A stretch of 46,560 nt of DNA from an uncultured Clostridia bacterium (GTDB lineage: Bacteria; Bacillota; Clostridia; TANB77; CAG-508): the NCBI GenBank assembly GCA_934153805.1, contig CAKPFO010000007.1, forward strand, positions 1 to 46,560, written 5' to 3'. This document shows, piece by piece, positions 32,896-41,183 of the stretch (its first letter is position 1; every line of letters begins with the position of its first letter). The translations under genes and the position numbers were made by a program. The notes under the pieces are model-generated. The model was not told the origin of the DNA. It did no database searches and was given only the letters and a program-made list of their open reading frames with translations.

Positions 32896-34128
32896 GTGAA
32901 AAAAGATAAAAAATCCAAAATAAATGCAAAAATTGTAGTAGCAATTATTATAATTTTAGCAATAATAGTATATGCAATATATGCGTTAGCAAGATTAATA
33001 ATGAACCCTACCGATACATGTTTAGTAGAGAATGGAAAAATCTCATTAGAAGAATCTGTAAAAGGATATATAATAAGAGATGAAACTGTAATAAAAGGCG
33101 AAAATTATAAAAATGGAATAGCGCAAATAAAAACTGAAGGGGAAAAAGTTGCTAAAGGAGATTCTATTTTTAGATATTACACAAGTGGAGAAGAAAGTTT
33201 AATTAAGAAGATAAAAGAGCTAGATGTAAAAATACAAGAGGCAATGGAAAAAGAAAATGGAGTTTATACTAGTGATATAAAAACTTTAGAAGAACAAATA
33301 CAAAAGAAATTGTATGAAGCATATGAGCAAAACGATTTACAAAAAATTAAAGAGTATAAGAAAGATTTAAGCAATAACATTACTAAAAAAGCAAAGATAG
33401 CAGGAGAAAACAGTCCAGCAGGTTCGTATTTAAAACAATTAATTTCACAAAGAAGTGAGTACGAAAATCAATTAAATAGCGGCTCTGAATATATAACAGC
33501 ACCAAAATCAGGAGTAGTTTCGTATAGAGTAGATGGACTAGAAGATGTTTTAACACCATCTAATTTGGCATCATTAAGTAAAGATATGTTAGAAGGATTA
33601 AAACTAAAAACCGGAGAGATTGTTTCTACAAGTGATGAAAGTGGAAAAATAATAGATAATTTTTACGCATATATAGCATGCATTTTAAAAAATGAAAACA
33701 TAGAGGCAGCTGGAGTTAAGGTTGACAGTTCTTTAAAAATAAGATTGTCTAATGCTAAAGAATGTACAGCAACTATAGAATACATAGCACAAGAAAATGA
33801 AGATGAGAGTTTAGTAGTTTTAAAGATAACAGAATGTGTAGAGGAACTTATAAACTATAGAAAAATTTCACTAGACATACTATGGTGGAGTGAAAGTGGA
33901 CTAAAGGTACCAAATTCTGCTATAAAATATGAGTCAGATGATTTAGCATATATTACAAGAAAAAGAGTTGGATACACAGACGACATATATGTAAAAATAT
34001 TAAAACAAAATGATAAATATTCAATAATAGAAAATTATACTAATACAGAGTTAAAAGAAAAAGGTGTAAGCGAAGAAAAAAGAAAAAACAGAAGGACAAT
34101 ATCTTTGTATGATGAAATTGAGATTTAG
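32896..34128 (+). CDS. HlyD-like membrane-anchored protein
   Basis: 410 residues from GTG 32896 (AGGAGGG upstream). N-terminal membrane helix (IVVAIIIILAIIVYAIYALA), a barrel-sandwich segment (VKGYIIRDETVIKGENYKNG), a long coiled coil (about 95-190) and a second lipoyl-like half (ITAPKSGVVSYRVDG). This is the periplasmic-adaptor/HlyD layout found in Firmicutes near sepF. No ABC or RND partner is adjacent. The stop codon lies inside a long palindrome. Confidence 0.75.
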   Translation: MKKDKKSKINAKIVVAIIIILAIIVYAIYALARLIMNPTDTCLVENGKISLEESVKGYIIRDETVIKGENYKNGIAQIKTEGEKVAKGDSIFRYYTSGEESLIKKIKELDVKIQEAMEKENGVYTSDIKTLEEQIQKKLYEAYEQNDLQKIKEYKKDLSNNITKKAKIAGENSPAGSYLKQLISQRSEYENQLNSGSEYITAPKSGVVSYRVDGLEDVLTPSNLASLSKDMLEGLKLKTGEIVSTSDESGKIIDNFYAYIACILKNENIEAAGVKVDSSLKIRLSNAKECTATIEYIAQENEDESLVVLKITECVEELINYRKISLDILWWSESGLKVPNSAIKYESDDLAYITRKRVGYTDDIYVKILKQNDKYSIIENYTNTELKEKGVSEEKRKNRRTISLYDEIEI

Positions 34129-34335
34129 TTAAAGATAATACTTTTATAATATATTTTTTTGTCTCCTCGTTCGAGCTAAATTATTTAGAAATTCTAATAT
34201 AAATTTGACGGGACCCTTTCATTTTTTACAAAAATGAACATTCCCCGTAAAATTTATATAAGAATTTCTATAAATAATTTCCTCTCAATTCGTCGACGAA
34301 AAAAATATATTATAAAAGTATATCTTTAACTAAAT
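34123..34335. repeat. 213-bp near-perfect inverted repeat (foldback element)
   Basis: The outer 15 bases on each side (34123-34137 and 34321-34335) match perfectly as an inverted repeat. Pairing continues inward with few bulges: ACTTTTATAATATATTTTTTT with its partner, AAATTATTTA, GAAATTCT, ATATAAATTT and ACGGG/CCCGT. The apex is TTCATTTTT paired with AAAAATGAA. The element starts inside the stop codon of the HlyD-like gene and ends about 130 bases before sepF. It carries no gene. Confidence 0.85.
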
Positions 34336-34387
34336 ATTACAAAGATGTTACAAAAATATTAAATTATAATTACAAACACAAAAACTA

Positions 34388-34416
34388 TTGACAATATACA
34401 AAAAAAGATAGATACT
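34388..34416 (+). promoter_or_regulatory. sepF promoter
   Basis: TTGACA (34388-34393), 17 bases, GATACT (34411-34416). An AGGAGG follows at 34450-34455 for sepF. Confidence 0.6.
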
Positions 34417-34462
34417 TATAGCAGTTAAAAATACCAATGACGATAAATTTAGGAGGTTTAAA

Positions 34463-34939
34463 ATGTCAGGAGCTATAATGAATAAAGTATTAGACTTATT
34501 TGGAGTTGACAACGCAGAAGAAGATTACGAAGAAGAAGGATATGAAGAAGAAAACGAACAAGAAGAAGAACAAGAAGAAAATAAAAATTTTTGGAATAGA
34601 CGTTCAAATAAAGTGGTAACTATGCCACAAGCAAATCAAATAAAAATGGTAATATCACAACCAACTACTTTTGAACAATCAGAAACAATTTGTGATTTAT
34701 TAAAAGAAAAGAAATCTATAATAGTAAATCTAGAGTATGTAAATAAAGATGTTGCTAGACGTATTATAGACGTTATTAGTGGAGCTGTTCATGCATTAGA
34801 TGGACATATTCAAAAAGTATCTAATTCAATATTTTTAATTGCACCATACAATTATGATATAACAAATGATATGGCAAGAGAAGAAATAAAAAATAAATTA
34901 TCTGTATCTTGGTTAAGAAATAATGCACAGAACAATTAA
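34463..34939 (+). CDS. sepF: Cell division protein SepF
   Basis: 158 residues. An N-terminal amphipathic helix (NKVLDLFGVD) for membrane binding, an acidic linker (EEDYEEEGYEEENEQEEEQ) and the SepF core: VVTMPQANQIKMVISQPTTFEQSETICDLLKEKKSIIVNLEYVNKDVARRIIDVISGAVHALDGHIQKVSNSIFLIAPYNYDI. It tethers FtsZ to the membrane. divIVA follows, the normal Firmicute order. Confidence 0.97.
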   Translation: MSGAIMNKVLDLFGVDNAEEDYEEEGYEEENEQEEEQEENKNFWNRRSNKVVTMPQANQIKMVISQPTTFEQSETICDLLKEKKSIIVNLEYVNKDVARRIIDVISGAVHALDGHIQKVSNSIFLIAPYNYDITNDMAREEIKNKLSVSWLRNNAQNN

Positions 34940-34963
34940 TATGCAAAAAATGGAGGAATAGAA

Positions 34964-35425
34964 ATGATTACACCATTAGAGATTGAAAATAAGAAATTTT
35001 CTAAACAAATGATGAATGGATACAGTGTAGAAGAAGTAGATGAATTTTTAGATGATTTGACTGTAGATTATGAAAAAATGTACAAACAAAGTACAGAGCT
35101 AAAAAGCAGAGTTGATGAATTAGAAAAAAATTTATTACACTATAAAACAATAGAAGATACATTACAAAATACATTAGTGATGGCACAGACTACTGCCGAA
35201 GAAGTAAAAGATGTTGCTAGACAACAAGCTGAGCAAATAGTAAAAGAAGCAGAAGGCAATGCTAGAAAATCAGTAGATGACTTAAGCCAACAAATATTAA
35301 TGAAGAAAAAAGACTTAGAAGATGTAAAAAAACAATTTGATGTATATAAAGCAAAAATGGAAGCATTGTTAATTTCTCAATTAGAACTTTTAAAAGATAT
35401 TAACAAAGATGATGAAAATATATAA
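34964..35425 (+). CDS. divIVA: DivIVA-family protein
   Basis: 153 residues. The conserved N-terminus ITPLEIENKKFSKQMMNGYSVEEVDEFLDDLTVDYEKMYK is the membrane-curvature-binding DivIVA domain, followed by two coiled-coil stretches. It marks septa and poles. Ribosome site GGAGG 9 bases upstream. Confidence 0.95.
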   Translation: MITPLEIENKKFSKQMMNGYSVEEVDEFLDDLTVDYEKMYKQSTELKSRVDELEKNLLHYKTIEDTLQNTLVMAQTTAEEVKDVARQQAEQIVKEAEGNARKSVDDLSQQILMKKKDLEDVKKQFDVYKAKMEALLISQLELLKDINKDDENI

Positions 35426-35481
35426 TAATGAGGCACTTAACAAGAGTGTCTTTTATTATATAAGAAGAAAGGATGAGACAA

Positions 35482-37131
35482 ATGCTAAAAAATCAAAAAG
35501 GTATTACTTTATTAGTTTTATCAATAACAATAGTAGTAATGATGATATTAACATTTACATTGACCACAAATGTGGGGAGTTATGCAGAACGAAAGCGAAG
35601 GACAAATTTTGAAACAGATATAGGAAAAATCAAAGAAAAAATAGAAATATATTATTCAAGAAATAAGCAAATTCCTATTGCTAATAAATATACAAATACA
35701 AGTATGCTTACTCCTAATGCAAATGATAACGAAAATTATTATGTAATAGATTTATCACAAATTGAAATATCAGAGTTGAATTATGGACAAGATTATTACA
35801 AAATAGAAGATAAGACTGCAGAAATTTCTGACCTAGAGGATATTTATATAATAAATGAACAGTCAACAGTTATATATTATCCTAAAGGAATTAGTTTTGA
35901 CGGAAAAACATATTACACATTAGACATAGCTTCAACAAAAATAGAAGATATACAAATAGAAAGTATATCTATAACTGGAGATAATGTAGTAGAGATAGGC
36001 AAAACGATTAGTTTAAAAGCTACAACATATCCAAGTTTTGTAGAAAGTAGCGAGATTGAGTGGACTGTAGATAATTCCGAAATTGCTAATATAAATAATA
36101 AAGGTGAATTAACAGGAATAAAAAATGGAACAGTTATAGTTACTGCGACTTTAAAAGAAGATACAACTAAAAAGCAAAATTATACTGTAAAAGTAGAATA
36201 TCCAACAGTACAATTAAGCTTAACAGCAGAAAAAAATAGTACAATAAATGGAGAGTTGCCATCATATAAAAATCCAATAATACCACAAGGTTTTAAGGCT
36301 GTAGATACAACGACTGGAGACAACACAATAAGTAGTGAAGCTGTGTGGAAAAGCCAAGATGGGTATAAATATGGCTTAGTAATAGAAGATGATAGCAAAA
36401 ATCAGTTTGTATGGGTACCTTGTGTAATAAATCAAAATGATGTGGCAGTTGGAGATATAGTTGTGACATTTCAAAAGATAACCACAGGAAAATACAATAC
36501 AGCTAATTTCACATTACTTCCAACAGATACAACTGTTGCTACAGAAGATAGTAGTGTGCAAAAAATTGAGGAAAGTGTAGAAAAATATCAAGGCTTTTAC
36601 ATAGCAAGATATGAAGCTGGAATAGAAGGAACAACAGATAATAATAGTTTGACTATAAAAATAGCAACAGATGGTAGTGTAAAACCACTATCACAAGCTA
36701 AAAAGGGAGTATGGAATTGTGTAACAAGAACAGAAGCTATTAAGATATCAAAGCAAGTAGTAGATTCTTTAAACACAGCAGTAAAGTCTACATTGATTTC
36801 TGGAGAGGCATGGGATACAACTCTTGCATGGATGACTTTAGCAGATAGCACATATGCAGAAGACTCAAGCAAGAAAGGATGGTATGCAGAAGTTTCATCT
36901 GATACAGTAAATACAACAGGCTACTATGCTGTAAATAATATATATGACATGGCAGGAAATGTATGGGAATGGACAACAGAAAATTGTAAAATAAATGGAC
37001 AACCATCTTTAGTTGCTAGAGGAGGATGCTTTGATAATTATCCATCTTATAATCCAGCAGCTTATAGAGGAAATGGCAATGATAGCCAATATTCTTATAT
37101 AGGATTTAGAACAATGCTATATATTGTGTGA
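35482..37131 (+). CDS. Pilin-anchored protein with Ig-like (BIG2) and FGE/C-type-lectin-fold domains; paralog of the DGR target
   Basis: 549 residues from ATG 35482 (GAAAGGATG 5' of it; the ATG at 35473 overlaps the ribosome site). The leader MLKNQKG is followed by ITLLVLSITIVVMMILTFTLTTNV, a prepilin helix. Residues about 160-245 form a BIG2 domain (SITGDNVVEIGKTISLKATTYPS...NNKGELTGIKNGTVIVTATL). The last 280 residues are the FGE-sulfatase fold, with YQGFYIARYEAG, NIYDMAGNVWEWT, RGGCFDN and the IGFRTMLYIV end. This end matches the DGR target at 1-264 in layout, but its DNA is AT-rich, not near-identical to TR, and has no GC-rich 3' block. So it is a non-diversified relative. Confidence 0.85.
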   Translation: MLKNQKGITLLVLSITIVVMMILTFTLTTNVGSYAERKRRTNFETDIGKIKEKIEIYYSRNKQIPIANKYTNTSMLTPNANDNENYYVIDLSQIEISELNYGQDYYKIEDKTAEISDLEDIYIINEQSTVIYYPKGISFDGKTYYTLDIASTKIEDIQIESISITGDNVVEIGKTISLKATTYPSFVESSEIEWTVDNSEIANINNKGELTGIKNGTVIVTATLKEDTTKKQNYTVKVEYPTVQLSLTAEKNSTINGELPSYKNPIIPQGFKAVDTTTGDNTISSEAVWKSQDGYKYGLVIEDDSKNQFVWVPCVINQNDVAVGDIVVTFQKITTGKYNTANFTLLPTDTTVATEDSSVQKIEESVEKYQGFYIARYEAGIEGTTDNNSLTIKIATDGSVKPLSQAKKGVWNCVTRTEAIKISKQVVDSLNTAVKSTLISGEAWDTTLAWMTLADSTYAEDSSKKGWYAEVSSDTVNTTGYYAVNNIYDMAGNVWEWTTENCKINGQPSLVARGGCFDNYPSYNPAAYRGNGNDSQYSYIGFRTMLYIV

Positions 37132-37232
37132 CAAAAATAAAATATATAATTTAAAATTAAAAATATAGAAAAATTAAAAATTTCTCTTGCATAAGAGAAA
37201 AAAGTATGCTAATATAAAAAGGTATTAGCGAT

Positions 37233-37307
37233 AGGGGTATAGTGTCAATGGTAGCACATCGGTCTCCAAAACCGCCTGTGTGGGTTCGAATCCTACTACC
37301 CCTGCCA
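37233..37307 (+). tRNA. tRNA-Trp (CCA anticodon)
   Basis: Acceptor AGGGGTA (37233-37239) pairs with TACCCCT (37297-37303); discriminator G, encoded CCA at 37305-37307. Anticodon arm CGGT-CTCCAAA-ACCG with anticodon CCA at 37266-37268; T-arm GTGGGTTCGAATCCTAC. It reads UGG. Confidence 0.95.
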
Positions 37308-37312
37308 GTAAG

Positions 37313-37356
37313 AAAAGCCTTGTAACAGTAATAAATACTGAATTGCAAGGCTTTTT
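37313..37356 (+). terminator. Terminator after tRNA-Trp
   Basis: AAAAGCCTTG (37313-37322) pairs with CAAGGCTTTTT (37346-37356); an inner CAGTA/TACTG stem makes it a two-part hairpin. Confidence 0.85.
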
Positions 37357-37516
37357 ACATATAGAACTAATGAAAAATTAATGCAGTAGATATGTGAAAT
37401 TTTGGATTTATTTTCTGTAAAAGTTACAAAAAGGTTCCAGAATGGTTGCAATTTAAATAATAACAAAGTATAATAATTGTGGTTTACTTATAAAATATAA
37501 AATGAAGGATATATAA

Positions 37517-37930
37517 ATGGAAAAAATAAAAGAATTAGTAAAAAAAGTATGTACAAAAGAAGTAATATTATATGCAGTTTTTGGAGTATTTACAACAGTA
37601 GTAAATATAGGTTCTTTTGCAATAATGACAAAAATAATAAAAATGAATGAGAATGTAGCAAATATTATAGCAATATTACTTGCCGTACTATTTGCATATG
37701 TAACAAATAAAGATATGGTATTTCATTCTAAAGCAAATGGCTTTGGAGAAAAATTAAAAGAATTTTTTAAATTTATGCTAGGACGAGCATTTACAATGGT
37801 GGTAGAATTTGTTGGATGCTTTTTACTATTTAAATTACCAATACCAGAAATTATAAGCAAATGTGTAATGACTGTTATAGTTATTATTTTAAACTTTTTT
37901 ATTAGCAAATTCTTTGCTTTTAAAAAATAA
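37517..37930 (+). CDS. GtrA-like membrane protein
   Basis: 137 residues with four membrane helices. ILYAVFGVFTTVVNIGSFAIM, ANIIAILLAVLFAYVTNKDMVF and FFKFMLGRAFTMVVEFVGCFLLF match GtrA/DPMS_TMD, proteins thought to flip or handle lipid-linked sugars for wall or teichoic-acid glycosylation. GAAGGATAT upstream. Confidence 0.92.
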   Translation: MEKIKELVKKVCTKEVILYAVFGVFTTVVNIGSFAIMTKIIKMNENVANIIAILLAVLFAYVTNKDMVFHSKANGFGEKLKEFFKFMLGRAFTMVVEFVGCFLLFKLPIPEIISKCVMTVIVIILNFFISKFFAFKK

Positions 37931-37976
37931 TATGAGGAACAAAATAGGGGCTTAATATTAAGGAGGAATCTTTTTT

Positions 37977-38571
37977 ATGGGCTCTTTTTTTGAGAAAATT
38001 AATTATTTAGTTGCAATTATAGTATTTTTAGTAATTTTTATTTCGTGCTTTTTTACTCCGTTTATTTCATCAGGAGTAGTATTAGATTATGATTTAAATG
38101 TAATAGAAAACATGGAAATTAGCAGTTCCGGATTTATGTGGCCAATACCAGGGTATACTAAAATTACATCGTATTTTGGAAAGAGACAAAGTCCTACACA
38201 AGGTGCTTCATCATATCATAAAGGAATAGATATAGGTGCTCCAGAAGGAACAAAGTTAATAGCTGTTGTAGATGGTCAAATAACATACACAGGCTTTTTA
38301 GGAGGTGGAGGATATACAATAACATTGTCAAAAGATAATATGAAAATAACATATTGCCATGTTTCGCCTACATATATAGTAGAAGAAGGTCAGGAGGTTT
38401 TACAAGGACAAGTAATAGGATTTGTAGGACCTAAAAATGTGTATGGAGTAGTTCGGAAATCAATATAAAGATAGTGATGGAAATCCAACAAACGGAGCAA
38501 CTACAGGAACTCATTTGCACTTAGGGGTGAGGGTCGACGACGAATATAACAATCCATTAGATTTTTATTAA
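37977..38571 (+). CDS. M23 (LytM) metallopeptidase, interrupted by a +1 shift at CGG-A
   Basis: AAGGAGG lies upstream of ATG 37977. An N-terminal membrane helix (LVAIIVFLVIFISCFFTPFI), then the M23 domain: WPIPGYTKITSYFGKRQSP, YHKGIDIGAPEGTKLIAVVDGQITYTGFLGGGGYTITL. At 38454-38456 the codon is CGG, and the zero frame ends 4 codons later (CGG AAA TCA ATA TAA). Skipping C38454 gives GNQYKDSDGNPTNGATTGTHLHLGVRVDDEYNNPLDFY and TAA at 38569. The essential zinc-binding THLH motif lies only after the shift, so the zero-frame protein cannot be active. Joined length is 197 residues. Likely cleaves or binds peptidoglycan at the membrane. Confidence 0.88.
38454..38457 (+). other. CGG-A +1 recoding site 4 (M23 peptidase)
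   Basis: Zero frame GTT CGG AAA; productive reading GTT (C) GGA AAT. The catalytic HLH motif is encoded only after the shift. Confidence 0.6.
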
Positions 38572-38643
38572 TAGTTATTGACAATAAAAATTATTAAATA
38601 TAAAATGTGGTTAGAAATTCTTAAATAGAAAGGATGAATAGAA

Positions 38644-39465
38644 GTGAAAATAAGTAATAAAGAAGAGTTAGAAAAAATTGCTAGACAAATAAGAAAAAAT
38701 ATTGTAATGCAAGTGTATACTGCAAAATCTGGACATCCAGGAGGATCACTTTCATGTACAGATATTTTAACAGTGTTATATTTTAACCAAATGAATATAG
38801 ACGAAAAAAATCCAAAGGCAAAACAAAGAGATAGATTTGTTTTATCTAAAGGACATTGCTCACCTGCATTATATGCTACTTTAGCGAAAAGAGGATTTTT
38901 TGAAGAAGAAAAATTGTCAACTTTTAGAAGTGTAGATGGAAATTTACAAGGACATCCAGATATGAATAAAGTTCCTGGAGTAGATATGACAACAGGTTCA
39001 TTAGGGCAAGGACTATCAGTGGCAAATGGTATGGCACTTTCTTCTAAATTAAACCATGATGGATATAGAGTATATTGCTTACTAGGTGACGGAGAAATAG
39101 AAGAAGGGCAAGTATGGGAAGCAGCAATGACATCACATAAATATAAATTAGATAATTTATGTGCAATTGTTGATTATAACAACTTACAAATTGATGGAAA
39201 CGTAGAAGATGTAAAAGGTTTAGATAATCTTGAAGGTAGATTCAAAGCTTTCGGCTTCAATACTATAGTAGTAGATGGACATAGTATTGAACAATTGATA
39301 GATGCTTTTGAATCAGCAAAACTATGCAAAGGAGCACCAACAGTCATAATTGCTAAAACTATAAAAGGAAAGGGAGTTTCTTTTATGGAAAATAAAGCTG
39401 AATGGCATGGAAAGGCTCCAAGCAAAGAAGAATATGAAGAGGCGATAAAGGAACTAGAATTATAG
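38644..39465 (+). CDS. Transketolase, N-terminal (TPP-binding) subunit
   Basis: 273 residues from GTG 38644 (GAAAGGATG region upstream). VYTAKSGHPGGSLSCTDILTVLYF, FVLSKGHCSPALYATLA, TGSLGQGLSVANGMALSSKL and the TPP motif GDGEIEEGQVWEAAMTSHKYKLDNLCAIVDYNNLQIDG are typical. Split transketolases are common in Firmicutes; the C-terminal half follows at 39608. Pentose-phosphate carbon transfer. Confidence 0.95.
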   Translation: MKISNKEELEKIARQIRKNIVMQVYTAKSGHPGGSLSCTDILTVLYFNQMNIDEKNPKAKQRDRFVLSKGHCSPALYATLAKRGFFEEEKLSTFRSVDGNLQGHPDMNKVPGVDMTTGSLGQGLSVANGMALSSKLNHDGYRVYCLLGDGEIEEGQVWEAAMTSHKYKLDNLCAIVDYNNLQIDGNVEDVKGLDNLEGRFKAFGFNTIVVDGHSIEQLIDAFESAKLCKGAPTVIIAKTIKGKGVSFMENKAEWHGKAPSKEEYEEAIKELEL

Positions 39466-39607
39466 AAACCAAAGAATATAAAAGTTATAAAATATAAAGA
39501 ATGTAAAATTAAAAAGAAATAATGGATTTTTTTTAAGAATGAATAGGTTTATAGGTAAAACCTGCATTAAAAACCTAAATATTATTATGCAAGGAATGAA
39601 ATTAAAT

Positions 39608-40531
39608 ATGAAAGAAGAAAAAATAGCAACTCGCCAAAGCTATGGTGAAGCACTAGAAAAAATAGGAGAAGAAAATTCTAATGTAGTTGTTTTAGATGCA
39701 GATTTATCAGGTGCAACAAAAACTAACATATTTGCAAAGAAATTTCCAGATAGATTCTTTGACATGGGAATTGCAGAGCAAGATATGCTTTCTACAGCGG
39801 CAGGTTTTGCTACATGTGGTAAAATTCCATATGTTAGCACATTTGCAGTATTTGCAGCAGGAAGAGCATATGACCAAATACGAAATAGTATTTGTTATCC
39901 AAATTTAAATGTAAAAATATGTGCAACACATGCAGGTATAACAGTAGGAGAAGATGGTGCAACACATCAAATGTTAGAGGATATATCAATGATGAGAACC
40001 CTTCCTAATATGACAGTTATATCGACATCAGATGATGTACAAACAAAATGGGCTGTACAGGAAATTGCTAAAATAGAAGGACCTGTGTACTTGCGTTTGT
40101 CAAGAATGGATGTACCAGTTATTTATGACGAAAATCAGAAATTTGAAATCGGAAAAGCTGTTCAAATCGGTGATGGAACAGATGCAACAGTTATATGTAC
40201 AGGAGATTTAGTATGTGAAGCATTAAAAGCAAAAGAAGAACTAGAAAATAAAGGAATTCATATTAGAGTTTTAGATATGCATACAATAAAGCCAATTGAT
40301 AAAGAGGCTATAATAAAATGTGCAAAGGAGACTAACAAAATAGTAACATTAGAGGACCACAATATAATAGGTGGATTAGGTTCTGCAGTATGCGAAGTTC
40401 TTTGCAATGAATATCCTACAAAAGTTATAAGAATGGGAATGAAAGATTGTTTTGGAAAATCTGGAACAGCACAAGAATTATTAAAATATTTTAAATTGAC
40501 TAGTGAAGATATTATAAAAGTGATAGAGTAA
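39608..40531 (+). CDS. Transketolase, C-terminal subunit
   Basis: 307 residues from ATG 39608; the reading frame is open upstream to 39539 but the conserved start is MKEEKIATRQSYGEALEKIGEE. Pyr domain with VVLDADLSGATKTNIFAKKFPDRFFDMGIAEQDML (catalytic Glu), YVSTFAVFAAGRAYDQIRN and the C-terminal domain IKPIDKEAIIKCAKETNKIVTLEDHNIIGGLGSAVCEVL. It forms the active enzyme with the subunit encoded just before it. Confidence 0.95.
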   Translation: MKEEKIATRQSYGEALEKIGEENSNVVVLDADLSGATKTNIFAKKFPDRFFDMGIAEQDMLSTAAGFATCGKIPYVSTFAVFAAGRAYDQIRNSICYPNLNVKICATHAGITVGEDGATHQMLEDISMMRTLPNMTVISTSDDVQTKWAVQEIAKIEGPVYLRLSRMDVPVIYDENQKFEIGKAVQIGDGTDATVICTGDLVCEALKAKEELENKGIHIRVLDMHTIKPIDKEAIIKCAKETNKIVTLEDHNIIGGLGSAVCEVLCNEYPTKVIRMGMKDCFGKSGTAQELLKYFKLTSEDIIKVIE

Positions 40532-40533
40532 AC

Positions 40534-40585
40534 AAAAAGAAAAAACTCATTTTAGGTAAAAACTAAAACGAGTTTTTTCTTTTTA
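40534..40585 (+). terminator. Terminator after transketolase
   Basis: A long stem: AAAAAGAAAAAACTC and TTTTAG pair with CTAAAA and GAGTTTTTTCTTTTT, ending in a T run. Confidence 0.85.
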
Positions 40586-40590
40586 TAGAG

Positions 40591-40620
40591 GTGTCCTTTT
40601 TCGAAAATGGCATCCTTTTT
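40591..40620 (+). repeat. Dispersed repeat copy (degenerate)
   Basis: GTGTCCTTTTTCGAAAATGG followed by CATCCTTTTT; two degraded units of the GGGACGCCC family. Confidence 0.6.
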
Positions 40621-40795
40621 AGCCTTTGTATGGGCATCCATGACGGTTATAGTCATTTTTAATTTGCTCTTTTTCAAAAGCAGTTAAGGAATCGGGATTA
40701 AATCCCTGTCCTTTTTTGTTACTACATGCAGATGATTTACATAGAGATAAAGAAGCAACTTTACATGTGTTACAAGGTGTAAAAGAGTTTTTCAT
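40619..40795 (-). CDS. 58-residue Cys-rich small protein
   Basis: ATG 40795 with AGGAGGGC about 7 bases before it. MKNSFTPCNTCKVASLSLCKSSACSNKKGQGFNPDSLTAFEKEQIKNDYNRHGCPYKG-type sequence: five cysteines up front (CNTC, C, C) and one near the end (HGCPY). Possible metal-binding mini-protein; family not recognised. Ends inside the dispersed-repeat area. Confidence 0.7.
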   Translation of the reverse strand: MKNSFTPCNTCKVASLSLCKSSACSNKKGQGFNPDSLTAFEKEQIKNDYNRHGCPYKG

Positions 40796-41183
40796 ATAAT
40801 GCCCTCCTGTTTAATTAAATAAAATATTAATTTAATAGTTCAAGTTACACTAACTATATGTTAACATAAAAACAACAAAATTGCAATAAATGTTAGTAAT
40901 TTGGTAGAAAAAATTTATTTTTTCGAAAAAGGGGCGTCCCTTTTCGTTTGTGAATTTTTTGTAAATTTTTAAAAAGCGAGAAAATTGAAGAAAAATAGAA
41001 ATAATTGGACGAAATGCATTAAATTGTGAGCTTTTTTATACATAAAACTATTGCAAATAATTAGTTTTATTGTTATTATAATGCTATAAAAGTATAATAC
41101 AGTATTATTGTGTATTATTTTGTATATAACAGAAAGTAAATTTCACTAAAAAGTAAAAAAAGCTTATATAAAAGGAGCAAGTT
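40796..41183 (+). promoter_or_regulatory. Intergenic region with dispersed repeat and ftsEX promoter
   Basis: No gene seen. It contains TTTCGAAAAAGGGGCGTCCC (40921-40940, dispersed repeat) and a promoter TTGCAA (41051-41056), 17 bases, TATTAT (41074-41079). An AAAGGAG ribosome site precedes ftsE. Confidence 0.5.
40921..40946 (+). repeat. Dispersed repeat copy
   Basis: TTTCGAAAAAGGGGCGTCCC then TTTTCG; closest match is the copy at 28905-28928. Confidence 0.7.

Noticed and set aside
35482..37131. Second DGR target with its own VR
   Set aside because: Protein fold matches but the DNA near the end is AT-rich and does not align with TR; no IMH-like block.
37157..37348. 63-codon minus-strand frame with a GRGSRIRTHTGGF segment
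   Set aside because: It is the antisense of tRNA-Trp and its terminator, a well-known false gene type.
4229..38457. A shared Shine-Dalgarno-like stimulator or downstream pseudoknot at the four CGG-A sites, as in prfB
   Set aside because: Purine stretches occur upstream of each site but at differing distances, and no common downstream structure was seen; only CGGA itself is shared.
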